Below, one piece after another: positions 9,382 through 17,816 of a DNA stretch of 64,000 nt. Each line of letters opens with the position of its first letter. The stretch's first letter is position 1. Position numbers and translations under genes: made by a program. Source of the stretch: Methylorubrum extorquens (GTDB lineage Bacteria; Pseudomonadota; Alphaproteobacteria; Rhizobiales; Beijerinckiaceae); contig NZ_JALJXF010000001.1 in NCBI RefSeq assembly GCF_024169925.1, positions 874,001 through 938,000 on the forward strand. The letters are read 5' to 3'. Under the pieces are notes generated by a model. The model ran no database searches. It was not told the origin of the DNA and worked only from the letters and a program-made list of their open reading frames with translations.

Positions 9382-10092
9382 CTAGCGATGTCGGTTCACA
9401 AGTCTGTCACGCGCCGCGTTCACGCGCGCCGCACGCTCGACGCTGCCGCCCTGGTCGGGATGCAGCCGCTTCATCAACGCCCGATGAGCCGCGCGGACGT
9501 CTTCCAGGGACGCCCCGCGCTCAAGCCCCAGGACCTGATAGGCCTCCTCCTCCGTCATCGACCCTGGCTTCGCCGGGCCGCCCGGCCGCGGGTCTCGGTT
9601 GCCATCAGCGTCTACACGCCAGCCGGGCTGCCAGCGGTCGAGATACGCCTCTAGCCCGCGTGCGCCCTCGGGATCATTGGCACGTAGCAGCGCGGCAAGC
9701 TCGACCAGCGCCTCCGGCGGCACCGCCGACAGGCGACGGCCGGCGAAGGGCCCGACGAGCACGGTCCCGTCCATCGGCTCGCCATCGGCGCGAAGGTCGA
9801 ACTCAACGGCGGCCGTCCGCACTTGCCGTGCACCCCCTTGCCGCGGCTCCCGCTGCCCGCGCCACGCGCGGACCCGCCGGATCACGCCCGCCTCGCCCTC
9901 CGTCAGCCAGACGCCTCCACCGCCGAGCAGAAAGGCCAGGACGAAGCTCCCTTTGAGCGACAGTGCGAAGGCCGCCGCCAGCAGGGCGTAGCCGGCGAGC
10001 AGGCGCGGCGTCAGGCCGAAGGGCAAGCGCCCGTTGCGGCGGCCGAGCCACCAGAATCCGATGAGCGCCAGAAGGCCGAGGGCGATGAGCAT
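9382..10092 (-). CDS. Membrane-anchored J-domain protein
   Basis: A 236-aa co-chaperone-like protein. Two hydrophobic segments lie in the first 65 residues. The middle region (about 90-155) has no recognised domain. A C-terminal J domain (about 180-236) carries the diagnostic HPD motif in KRLHPDQGG, which stimulates DnaK ATPase activity. This layout, with membrane segment first and J domain last, resembles the alphaproteobacterial DnaJ-like/TIM14-like family rather than DnaJ itself: there is no Gly/Phe or zinc-finger region. The specific client is unknown. The protein probably recruits DnaK to the membrane. Confidence 0.85.
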   Translation of the reverse strand: MLIALGLLALIGFWWLGRRNGRLPFGLTPRLLAGYALLAAAFALSLKGSFVLAFLLGGGGVWLTEGEAGVIRRVRAWRGQREPRQGGARQVRTAAVEFDLRADGEPMDGTVLVGPFAGRRLSAVPPEALVELAALLRANDPEGARGLEAYLDRWQPGWRVDADGNRDPRPGGPAKPGSMTEEEAYQVLGLERGASLEDVRAAHRALMKRLHPDQGGSVERAARVNAARDRLVNRHR

Positions 10093-10146
10093 CCCGCGGT
10101 CATCGGCCGGTTCGGTGCGCGCGTAAAGCGCTCTTCCGGCGCAGGG

Positions 10147-10175
10147 CAGGGTAATCGCTTGAAGCGATCACCCTG
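10147..10175. repeat. Near-perfect 14-bp inverted repeat
   Basis: Arms CAGGGTAATCGCTT and AAGCGATCACCCTG around a 1-nt centre, with one mismatch. It lies between degQ and the J-domain gene on the minus strand and could terminate degQ. Its sequence recalls the other extragenic palindromes of this window. Confidence 0.55.
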
Positions 10176-10245
10176 GTTTCCTTCCGGCCTCAAACGCCGG
10201 CGGCCGCCTCCACGGCGTCAGGCTGTCGCTCCGCTCGGAGCGGAA

Positions 10246-11403
10246 TTACAACCGCGTCTGCGCCACGTCAGCGGTGTTCACCCGTACCGTCCGCACCCGG
10301 CCGTCGCGCTCCACCAGCAGGCTCACCGGGCGGTCGAGGCCCGCTTCCTCGACCACGGCGGTCAGGTCCGACAAGCGGTGGACCGGGCGGCCGTTGGCGC
10401 CGACGATGACGTCGCCGATCGTGCCGCTGCGGGGATCGACGCCGCGCAAGCCGGCCTGCGCCGCGGGCGAGCCGGGGAGCACCCGCAGCACCACGACGCC
10501 GTCGATGCCGAGCCGGGCGGCGGTCGCCTCCTGGCCGGCGATGATGCCGATGCCAGGATTGCGCACCCGCCCGTTCTTAATGAGGTCCGGCACCACCCGG
10601 TTGACGACATCGACGGGCACCGCGAAACCGATGCCGGCGCTGGCGCCCGAGGGCGAGAAGATCGCAGTGTTGACGCCGATCAGGCGCCCGGCGGAATCGA
10701 GCAATGGCCCGCCGGAATTGCCCGGATTGATCGCCGCATCGGTCTGGATGACGCCCGACAGTTCCCGACCCTCCTGCGTCGGCAGCCGCCGCTGGAGCGC
10801 GCTGATGACTCCTGTGGTGAGGGTGTGGTCGAGGCCGAACGGATTGCCGATGGCGAAGGCCGATTGCCCAACCTTAAGGTCGGCCGAGGTTCCGACAGCG
10901 AGCGGTGGGGGCATCTTGGCGACACGGCCGAGTTGGAGCACGGCGAGATCGTAGCTCGGTGCGGTGCCGACGACCCGCGCCCCGACCACTTCGCCCGAGG
11001 CGAGCCGAACGGAGATCGAGCCGCCGCCCTTCGTCGCGGCCTCGACGACGTGGTTGTTGGTCACGACATGCCCGGCCGCATCCCAGACGAAGCCGGTGCC
11101 GGTCTGCGTCCCGGAGCCCTGCTGCTGCTCGCCACCGCCCGGCCCTTGGCCGAACTCGTCGTCCGGCTCCATCAGCGAGCGCCCCTGCGCCGCCGCCTGG
11201 GCGAAGACGTGGACGACGGAGGGCGAGGCGCGGGCGAACAGATCGACGGTGGTCTTCTCCGCCGCCGAGAGGTCGCCGCGGGCGGCCACCGAGCGCGGCG
11301 CGTCCGCCGAATACAGGAAGGCGAGGATGTAGGGCTGCGCCACGAAGGCGATCAGCAGGCCCAGCGTCACGCCCAAGGCGATGCGCACGAAACGATCCGG
11401 CAC
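10246..11403 (-). CDS. DegQ/DegP-like periplasmic serine protease with PDZ domain
   Basis: A 385-aa S1C protease. An N-terminal hydrophobic segment (about 8-33) anchors or exports it. The trypsin-like domain has the triad His118 (TNNHVV), Asp152 (SYDLAVL) and Ser230 (GNSGGPLL). One C-terminal PDZ domain (about 275-375) is visible. A single PDZ and N-terminal anchor point to the DegS/HhoB-like branch. The frame stays open upstream to a TTG at 11436, but I prefer the GTG at 11403 because CTGAGG lies at proper spacing before it. It probably degrades or senses misfolded envelope proteins. Confidence 0.9.
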   Translation of the reverse strand: MPDRFVRIALGVTLGLLIAFVAQPYILAFLYSADAPRSVAARGDLSAAEKTTVDLFARASPSVVHVFAQAAAQGRSLMEPDDEFGQGPGGGEQQQGSGTQTGTGFVWDAAGHVVTNNHVVEAATKGGGSISVRLASGEVVGARVVGTAPSYDLAVLQLGRVAKMPPPLAVGTSADLKVGQSAFAIGNPFGLDHTLTTGVISALQRRLPTQEGRELSGVIQTDAAINPGNSGGPLLDSAGRLIGVNTAIFSPSGASAGIGFAVPVDVVNRVVPDLIKNGRVRNPGIGIIAGQEATAARLGIDGVVVLRVLPGSPAAQAGLRGVDPRSGTIGDVIVGANGRPVHRLSDLTAVVEEAGLDRPVSLLVERDGRVRTVRVNTADVAQTRL

Positions 11404-11931
11404 GACAACCTCAGTTCTTGCTCGGCCCTTGTCCAACCATGAACCGCGCGACCCGCGCCGCGTCGGCGGTACGGGCCCCGTTCAGGTTCTCTCCACCAAA
11501 CTCACAAGAGTCGGGTCCGACGCGCCGCCGAGCGCGCGAGTCCGGTGATTGAGACTTAGCTGTGTCCGGTGTGGCGTCCCGTCAACAAATCCCCGCTTTC
11601 CTACACAGCGAAGGTGGGTGCGGCACCGCACCGAGGAATGCCCCCACGAAGAGTAACCAATTGCATACTGTTTCATACGCAGTGTCGTCCTACTGATGAG
11701 AAGGCATCGGTGGGTGGGTCTGGACCAATTTTTGGCGAAACCAAGGCAAGGTTCAGGTGAGGAACTGCGACGAAACGGTGGTCGATTGGTCATCGAGCAC
11801 TCGAATTGATCGCAAAGCCGCCCCAGAGATGCTTCGATCGCCCTAGAACTTTGAGCATACCGGCCCAGCGGCGCCCGCCGCCGCCGCGATCCTTTCGCGA
11901 ACGGGCCCGGTTCGAACAGGAAGAGCAAGAG
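11404..11931. other. Gene-free region upstream of degQ-like and 71-aa genes
   Basis: About 530 bp between divergently oriented genes, of somewhat lower GC than its neighbours. No convincing gene, RNA gene or repeat was seen. It presumably contains the promoters of both flanking genes. Confidence 0.45.
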
Positions 11932-12147
11932 ATGGAAACCGAAGCTCTCGAACGTCCTGCCGACCTGACGATCTGGCGCACCCTGCCGGCCTCGTCTCCC
12001 CTGGCCCAGCCCGAGCGCTACGACACCCTGCGCGAGGCGCTCCTCGCCGCGAAGGGCGCCCTCGGCGACCCCTCGAAGCAGCCCTGGATCATCACAGAAG
12101 AGGGCGAAATCCTCTCCCCGAACTGGATCCGCACCTACGTCAACTGA
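11932..12147 (+). CDS. Small conserved protein of unknown function
   Basis: A 71-aa soluble protein, balanced in charge, with a Trp/Pro-containing C-terminal segment (PWIITEEGEILSPNWI). I do not recognise a named domain. The frame is open upstream to 11806, but the ATG at 11932 follows AAGAGCAAGAG and gives a compact protein. Codon use is typical of the genome (G/C-ending codons). It stands alone and is followed by an extragenic repeat. Small proteins of this kind are common in the Methylobacterium lineage; function is unknown. Confidence 0.65.
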   Translation: METEALERPADLTIWRTLPASSPLAQPERYDTLREALLAAKGALGDPSKQPWIITEEGEILSPNWIRTYVN

Positions 12148-12164
12148 TCGCGGCCTTGATGCGC

Positions 12165-12224
12165 CTTCCGACGAAGCGGGAACCGGTTCGTCGAAAGAAT
12201 GCGCGTCAGAACAAGGGCCTAGAG
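12165..12224. repeat. Extragenic repeat-like element
   Basis: Contains an inverted pair CGACGAA / TTCGTCG around GGAACCGG, followed by a GCGCGTCAGAAC...CCTAGAG tail. The sequence style resembles the intergenic repeats recurrent in Hyphomicrobiales genomes. I cannot confirm copy number from this window. Confidence 0.4.
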
Positions 12225-12258
12225 ATGCCGGCCTGATGCAATGGGGTCGGATACGGCT

Positions 12259-13188
12259 CTAGCGCGCGGGTCGCGGCTCAGCCGGATCGGCGGGCCGCGC
12301 GGGTGCCGCCTCGGGGCAAGGCTCCGGCCGGCTCACCAGTGTGACCAGCACGTAGGACACGATCATCAGCAGGAACCACGAGCCGAGCTTGGCCGCCGAG
12401 ACCGGCGACCAGCCGGCCGCCTGGTTCGGGTAGAGCCAGACGCGGCTTGCCGTGCCGATGTTCTCGGCCAGCCAGATGAAGAGCGACACGAGAACGAAGC
12501 CGAGCAGCAGCGGCATTGGCCGATGCACGTGCCAGACCTTGAAATGCACGACCGTGCCCCCGAACAGCACGCCGGTCGCAATGAACAGCATCGCGCGTAG
12601 GTCGGCCACGTAATGGTGGCTGAAGAAGTTGAGGTAGATCGCGCCCGCCAGCGGCAGCGTGAAGGCCAGCGGCGGATGCCGGGTGAAGCGGAAGTCGAAC
12701 AGGCGCCAGACGCGGGCGATGTAGGAGCCGATGCTGGCATACATGAAGCCGGTGAACAGCGGCACGCCCATGATCTTCAGCAGGCTCGCCTCCGGGTAGA
12801 TCCATGAGCCGACGCCGGTCTTGAAGATCTCCATCGCCGTCCCGACGACGTGGTAGAGCGCGATGACCTTGGCCTCCTCCCAGGTCTCCATGCCGAGCGC
12901 CAGCAGCGCGATTTGGATCAGCACCGCCGCGAGCGTCAGGAAATCGTAGCGCGAGAGCAGCGCGTCGGCCGGGTAGAACAGGTGCGTGCCGATGAGCAGT
13001 GCGCAGATCAAGCCGCCGAACAGGCAGGCCCAGCCCTGCTTCACCCCGAACCTGACGAACTCGTAGGCGAAGGCCGGCAGACGGCCGATGGCCTGGGCGC
13101 GCTCGCCGAGCCGACTCTCGGCCGCGACGAAGCCAGCCAGGAACGGCCAGTTCCGTGCCGCACTCGGTGCCCTTCGCCCCGTCGCCAT
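12259..13188 (-). CDS. DUF817 family integral membrane protein
   Basis: A 309-aa protein with about eight hydrophobic segments between residues 45 and 285 and a Pro/Ala/Glu-rich C-terminal tail. Conserved-looking polar positions sit within or near the membrane segments: METWEEAKVI, GVGSWIYPE, GFMYASIGSY, NFFSHHYVADLR and RVWLYPNQ. The pattern matches the DUF817 (YoaT-like) family, whose function is not established. The HH and D/R residues in the loops could bind a metal or substrate, which is speculation. It stands alone, divergent from the next gene. Confidence 0.85.
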   Translation of the reverse strand: MATGRRAPSAARNWPFLAGFVAAESRLGERAQAIGRLPAFAYEFVRFGVKQGWACLFGGLICALLIGTHLFYPADALLSRYDFLTLAAVLIQIALLALGMETWEEAKVIALYHVVGTAMEIFKTGVGSWIYPEASLLKIMGVPLFTGFMYASIGSYIARVWRLFDFRFTRHPPLAFTLPLAGAIYLNFFSHHYVADLRAMLFIATGVLFGGTVVHFKVWHVHRPMPLLLGFVLVSLFIWLAENIGTASRVWLYPNQAAGWSPVSAAKLGSWFLLMIVSYVLVTLVSRPEPCPEAAPARPADPAEPRPAR

Positions 13189-13303
13189 TCCGTTCGAACC
13201 TCCGCCGTGCGCTCAGCACGACCCGAGCCGCGGAAAGCGGCGGTTTGACGGTCACGCTCGCCTCAGCCCACACTCGGCGCGGCAAGCGCAGCGGGGAGGG
13301 GGC

Positions 13304-13804
13304 GTGCAGGCGAACGCGGTGGAGGATCGGGCACCCGCCCGGCGGCGGATGGAACGCGAACTGCACCGGCTCGAAGCGCTCATGGCGCGCAAGCGCTTTC
13401 GCAGGCGAAGCTTGCGGGCGCTACGCGGATCGGCCGGCGCAGCGGCGACCTTCGGCGCTCTCCTGAAAGTGAAGCTGGTCGGGACGCTGGCGGGCAAGGC
13501 GGCCATCGCCGTCCTCATCGGGCTCGGCCTCGCGTGGCCGGCGCTGGTGATCGGCGTAATCGGCGTGGTCGGCCTTGTGATGGCAGTGATCAGCCTTTTC
13601 TCGGGAGAGGGCGGTCCCCACGGCTTCGACCCCGATTGCGCCTGCGACTGCGCCCGCAAGGAAAAGCGGGCCGAACGGCTCAAGGCTCTGATCGCGCAGC
13701 GACGGGCGTGGCTCGCCGCGCCGTCGGGGCCGGCGCCGAGCGTGCGCTGGGATGCGCGTGGCCGTCATCACGTGACAGGAAACCGGCGCAAGCGCGGCCG
13801 CTGA
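13304..13804 (+). CDS. Membrane protein of unknown function with Cys-rich cytoplasmic motif
   Basis: A 166-aa protein. It has a basic N-terminal helix (Arg-rich, about 1-35), two hydrophobic stretches (about 48-72 and 77-98), then a CACDC cluster followed by basic residues. I chose the GTG at 13304 because a very strong ribosome site (GGGGAGGGGG) precedes it; an internal ATG lies at 13349. I do not recognise the family. The three closely spaced cysteines could bind metal, but no partner ligands are evident. It lies upstream of, and in the same direction as, methylmalonyl-CoA mutase, 105 bp apart. Confidence 0.65.
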   Translation: MQANAVEDRAPARRRMERELHRLEALMARKRFRRRSLRALRGSAGAAATFGALLKVKLVGTLAGKAAIAVLIGLGLAWPALVIGVIGVVGLVMAVISLFSGEGGPHGFDPDCACDCARKEKRAERLKALIAQRRAWLAAPSGPAPSVRWDARGRHHVTGNRRKRGR

Positions 13805-13844
13805 GCCAAGCCTTCTGGACAGTAGCCGCGTTTGGTGGCTTGCC

Positions 13845-13850
13845 TATAAT
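13845..13850 (+). promoter_or_regulatory. Possible -10 element before methylmalonyl-CoA mutase
   Basis: A perfect TATAAT preceded by TGCC, 60 bp upstream of the mutase start, in otherwise GC-rich DNA. No good -35 match is seen at 16-18 bp, so this is only a candidate. Confidence 0.3.
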
Positions 13851-13909
13851 GCTCAAAAAAAATCACCGTCTCCGCCGACGCCGAGACTGACGCCAGGAAC
13901 AGACGCACG

Positions 13910-16075
13910 ATGAGCTCCCGCATCCCCGATTTCGCCTCCGTCGCCTATGCGGCCGACGGCTTCAAGGCGCCGCCGCCGCCGGCCGGGGAGCCGTGGATGA
14001 CGCCCGAGGGCATTCCGGTGAAGGGCTTCTACGGCCCTGAGGACCGCGAGAGCTGCGAGGGGATCGACTCGTTCCCCGGCCTGCCGCCCTACCTGCGCGG
14101 GCCCTATCCGGCGATGTACGTCACCCAGCCCTGGACGATCCGGCAATATGCCGGCTTCTCCACGGCCGAGGATTCGAACGCCTTCTATCGGCGCAACTTG
14201 GCCGCGGGCCAGAAGGGCCTCTCCGTCGCTTTCGATCTCGCGACGCACCGCGGCTACGATTCGGACCACCCGCGCGTCTCGGGCGATGTCGGCATGGCGG
14301 GTGTCGCGATCGACTCGATCTACGACATGCGCACGCTGTTCTCCGGCATTCCGCTGGACGAGATGACGGTGTCGATGACGATGAACGGCGCGGTGCTGCC
14401 CGTGCTCGCCCTCTACATCGTCGCGGCCGAGGAGCAGGGCGTGCCGCCGGAAAAGCTCGCCGGCACGATCCAGAACGACATCCTCAAGGAATTCATGGTC
14501 CGCAACACCTACATCTATCCCCCCAAGGGATCGATGCGGATCATCTCGGACATCTTCGGCTACACCTCGAAGAACATGCCGAAGTTCAACTCGATCTCGA
14601 TCTCCGGCTACCACATGCAGGAAGCCGGGGCGACGCAGGATCTGGAACTCGCCTACACGCTCGCCGACGGTGTCGAGTACATCAAGGCGGGTCTGGCCGC
14701 GGGCCTGACCATCGACCAGTTCGCCCCGCGCCTGTCGTTCTTCTGGGCGATCGGGATGAACTTCTTCATGGAGATCGCCAAGATGCGGGCCGCGCGCCTG
14801 ATCTGGGCCAAGCTCGTCAAGGAGTTCGAGCCGAAGAGCGACAAGTCGCTGCCCCTGCGCACCCACTCGCAGACGAGCGGTTGGTCGCTGACGGCGCAGG
14901 ACGTGTTCAACAACGTCACCCGCACCTGCATCGAGGCGATGGCGGCGACGCAGGGCGGCACGCAATCGCTCCACACCAACGCGCTCGACGAGGCGCTGGC
15001 GCTGCCGACCGACTTCTCGGCCCGCATCGCCCGCAACACCCAGCTCTTCCTGCAGCAGGAGAGCGGCACGACGCGGATCATCGATCCGTGGGGCGGCTCC
15101 TACTATGTCGAGCGGCTGACCCGGGACATCGCCGACCGCGCCTGGGAGCATATTCGCGAGGTCGAGGCGCTGGGTGGCATGGCCAAAGCCATCGAGGCCG
15201 GCATCCCGAAGCTGCGCATCGAGGAGGCGGCGGCGCGCGCGCAGGCGCGGATCGATTCCGGGCGCCAGACGATCGTCGGCATCAACAAGTACAAGCCCAA
15301 CGACGAGATGAAGATCGACCTGCTGCGCGTCGACAACGCCGACGTGCGCGCCAAGCAGATCGACAAGCTCAAGCGCCTGCGCGCCGAGCGCAACCAGGCC
15401 GACGTCGATGCGGCTTTGGCCGCCCTGACGAAGGCCGCGGACGGCGAGGGCAACCTGCTCGAACTGGCGGTGAACGCGGCGCGGGCCAAGGCCACGGTCG
15501 GCGAGATCTCGGAGGCGCTGGAGAAGGCATGGGGCCGTCACCGCGCCGAGATCCGCTCGATCTCAGGCGTCTACAAGCGGGAGGTGGGCGGCATGTCGCC
15601 GGTGGTGGAGAAGGTGCGCGGCCTCGTCGAGGCTTTTGAGGAGAATGACGGGCGCCGCCCGCGCATCCTGGTCGCCAAGATGGGCCAGGACGGGCACGAT
15701 CGCGGCCAGAAGGTGATCGCCTCGGCCTTCGCCGATCTCGGCTTCGACGTCGATATCGGGCCGCTCTTCGCCACGCCCGACGAGGCGGCACGCCAAGCAG
15801 TCGAGAACGACGTGCACATCGTCGGCGTCTCCTCGCTGGCGGCGGGCCACCTGACGCTGGTGCCGGAACTCAAGGCCGCCCTGAAGCAGGAGGGCCGCGA
15901 CGACGTGATGATCGTGGTCGGCGGCGTGATCCCACCGGGCGATTACGACGCCCTCTACGCCGCGGGCGCCTCGGCGATCTTCCCACCGGGCACCGTGATC
16001 GCGGAAGCGGCGGTGAAGCTGCTCGGCGAACTCAACAGCCGCCTCGGCTACGGCGAGCGGCAGGCGGCCGAGTAG
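13910..16075 (+). CDS. mcmA: Methylmalonyl-CoA mutase, large (catalytic) subunit
   Basis: The B12-dependent enzyme interconverting (R)-methylmalonyl-CoA and succinyl-CoA; in serine-cycle methylotrophs it belongs to the ethylmalonyl-CoA pathway that regenerates glyoxylate. The 721-aa protein has the substrate-binding TIM barrel first (about 30-560; e.g. QTSGWSLT and [12 protein letters not shown]) and a C-terminal cobalamin domain with DGHDRG at 594-599, where His596 is the lower axial ligand. Length matches McmA/ScpA. The small subunit is not adjacent. A 300-bp spacer with two palindromes follows. Confidence 0.96.
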   Translation: MSSRIPDFASVAYAADGFKAPPPPAGEPWMTPEGIPVKGFYGPEDRESCEGIDSFPGLPPYLRGPYPAMYVTQPWTIRQYAGFSTAEDSNAFYRRNLAAGQKGLSVAFDLATHRGYDSDHPRVSGDVGMAGVAIDSIYDMRTLFSGIPLDEMTVSMTMNGAVLPVLALYIVAAEEQGVPPEKLAGTIQNDILKEFMVRNTYIYPPKGSMRIISDIFGYTSKNMPKFNSISISGYHMQEAGATQDLELAYTLADGVEYIKAGLAAGLTIDQFAPRLSFFWAIGMNFFMEIAKMRAARLIWAKLVKEFEPKSDKSLPLRTHSQTSGWSLTAQDVFNNVTRTCIEAMAATQGGTQSLHTNALDEALALPTDFSARIARNTQLFLQQESGTTRIIDPWGGSYYVERLTRDIADRAWEHIREVEALGGMAKAIEAGIPKLRIEEAAARAQARIDSGRQTIVGINKYKPNDEMKIDLLRVDNADVRAKQIDKLKRLRAERNQADVDAALAALTKAADGEGNLLELAVNAARAKATVGEISEALEKAWGRHRAEIRSISGVYKREVGGMSPVVEKVRGLVEAFEENDGRRPRILVAKMGQDGHDRGQKVIASAFADLGFDVDIGPLFATPDEAARQAVENDVHIVGVSSLAAGHLTLVPELKAALKQEGRDDVMIVVGGVIPPGDYDALYAAGASAIFPPGTVIAEAAVKLLGELNSRLGYGERQAAE

Positions 16076-16129
16076 CGTTTCGGAAAGGCCAGGCGGCGGC
16101 TGAACCCCGCCGCTCCTCATCCGAGTTTC

Positions 16130-16177
16130 GAGCGCATCGTCCCGAAAGGTGGCCTCCGGCTTTCGGAAGAGATGATG
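16130..16177 (+). repeat. Extragenic palindromic repeat, copy 1
   Basis: Begins GAGCGCATCGTCCCGAAAGG, has CCGGCTTTCGGAAG in the middle and ends GATGATGC. It shares this scaffold with 42174-42223 (same orientation) and 31037-31086 (reverse orientation). All three lie at gene 3' ends. Confidence 0.75.
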
Positions 16178-16190
16178 CAAGACCAACGGG

Positions 16191-16233
16191 CGAAAGCATC
16201 GCCCTGGATCCGATATCCAGGACGATGCTTTCG
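16191..16233. repeat. 19-bp near-perfect inverted repeat
   Basis: Arms CGAAAGCATCGCCCTGGAT and ATCCAGGACGATGCTTTCG around a 5-nt centre with a single mismatch. It sits just after the first palindrome, between the mutase and the GDP-mannose enzyme genes. The transcript would form a very stable hairpin. No T-tract is seen. Confidence 0.75.
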
Positions 16234-16382
16234 CGAATTTACCTGAATCGCAGGCCGCATGGCCCGTATCGTGGTGGCGTGCGGGGGGATCGGCTAAGAC
16301 GGCAGGGTCAATTTTCGCGCCCGCCGCTCCCGCACCTTTGTCCGACCGGCTGGCGCCTCTCGATCCGCGACGGGGCTGGGCC

Positions 16383-17816
16383 ATGGCCGAGGCAGACCAC
16401 GAAAAAATCCTGCCCGTGATCCTGTGCGGCGGCTCGGGTACGCGGCTGTGGCCGGCCTCGCGCGAGAGCATGCCGAAGCAGTTCACGCCGCTGGTCGATC
16501 CCGCAACCTCGACCTTCCAGGCCACCGTCCGCCGCGTCGCCGACCAGGCCGTGTTCGCCCGGCCGACGGTCATCGCCTCGGCCGAGTCCCGCTTCATCGT
16601 CGCCGAGCAACTCGCACAGAGCCGCATCAGCGCCGACATCCTGCTCGAACCCGAGCGACGCGACTCTGCCGCAGCGGTGGCGGTGGCCGCGCTGCATGGG
16701 GGGCGGCGCGGGCCGGAGACGGTGGTGCTGGTGATGGCCGCCGACCATGTGATCGAAGACGCCGCCGCCTTCGCGCGCGCCGCGCAGGAAGCCGCCCGCG
16801 GCGCGCGTCTCGGCCAGATCATGACGCTCGGCATCACCCCGACCCGGCCCGCGACCGAGTACGGGTACATCCGCACCGGCGGCGCACTTCCCGACGCGCC
16901 GGGCCTTCACAGGGTCGAGCGCTTCGTCGAGAAGCCGGATGCGGCCGGCGCCGAGCGCCTGATCTCGGAGGGCGCCCTGTGGAACTCGGGCTACTTCCTG
17001 TTCCGCGCCGACGTGATGATCGCCGAGTTGGAAGCGCACGCACCCGACGTGCTGGAAGCCGCCCGCGGCGCGCTCGCCAACGCCGCCACGGATCTCGATT
17101 TCGTGCGCCTCCAGGCCGAGTCCTTCGCGCGGGCGCCCAAAACCTCGATCGATTACGCGGTGATGGAGCGAACCACCCGCGCGGGCGTGCTCGCGGTCTC
17201 CTTCGCGTGGTCGGATGTCGGCACCTGGGACGCGGTGTGGCAGGTGCTGGAGCGTGACGCCCAGGGCAACGCTGTCCGCGGCCGGGTCGAACTGGTGGAG
17301 ACCACGGGCAGCCTCGTGCACAGCGAGGGCGATGGGCTCACCACGGTGGTCGGACTCGACGACGTGGTGGTGGTCGCGACCCCGGACGCGGTGCTGGTCG
17401 CCGCAAAGGCGAAATCGGGCAAGGTCAAGGATCTCGTCACCGTCCTGCGCGAGAAGGCCCACCCGGAGGCAGATGCCCACCGCCGGATGTACCGCCCCTG
17501 GGGCTGGTATCAGCGCATCGATATCGGCGAACGCTTTCAAGTGAAGCGGATCATGGTGACGCCGGGCGGGCGGCTCTCGCTGCAGAAGCACTTTCACCGG
17601 GCCGAACACTGGGTGGTGGTGAAGGGCACGGCCGAGGTGACGCTGAACGACCAGATTGTCCTCGTCCATGAGAACGAGGCGGTCTACCTGCCGATCGGCT
17701 CGATGCACCGACTGACCAATCCCGGCAAGATCCCGCTCGAACTGATCGAGGTACAGGTCGGCTCCTATACGGGCGAGGACGACATCATCCGGGTCGAGGA
17801 CGTCTACGGGCGCTGA
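16383..17816 (+). CDS. Mannose-1-phosphate guanylyltransferase / mannose-6-phosphate isomerase
   Basis: A bifunctional type II PMI-GMP enzyme (ManC/CpsB/AlgA family) that makes GDP-mannose for exopolysaccharide or lipopolysaccharide. In the 477-aa protein the N-terminal nucleotidyltransferase starts with GGSGTRLWP and includes the FVEKPD signature. The C-terminal cupin-type isomerase (about 325-475) has the LSLQKHFHRAEHW metal-site motif. The ATG at 16383 gives the usual N-terminus; an upstream extension to 16338 is possible. Its end overlaps the convergent glpD gene by 13 bp. Confidence 0.93.
   Translation: MAEADHEKILPVILCGGSGTRLWPASRESMPKQFTPLVDPATSTFQATVRRVADQAVFARPTVIASAESRFIVAEQLAQSRISADILLEPERRDSAAAVAVAALHGGRRGPETVVLVMAADHVIEDAAAFARAAQEAARGARLGQIMTLGITPTRPATEYGYIRTGGALPDAPGLHRVERFVEKPDAAGAERLISEGALWNSGYFLFRADVMIAELEAHAPDVLEAARGALANAATDLDFVRLQAESFARAPKTSIDYAVMERTTRAGVLAVSFAWSDVGTWDAVWQVLERDAQGNAVRGRVELVETTGSLVHSEGDGLTTVVGLDDVVVVATPDAVLVAAKAKSGKVKDLVTVLREKAHPEADAHRRMYRPWGWYQRIDIGERFQVKRIMVTPGGRLSLQKHFHRAEHWVVVKGTAEVTLNDQIVLVHENEAVYLPIGSMHRLTNPGKIPLELIEVQVGSYTGEDDIIRVEDVYGR

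Noticed and set aside
13180..13200. CCGTTCGAACC resembling a tRNA T-loop
   Set aside because: There is no acceptor stem, anticodon arm or CCA context, and it sits at the start of the DUF817 gene.
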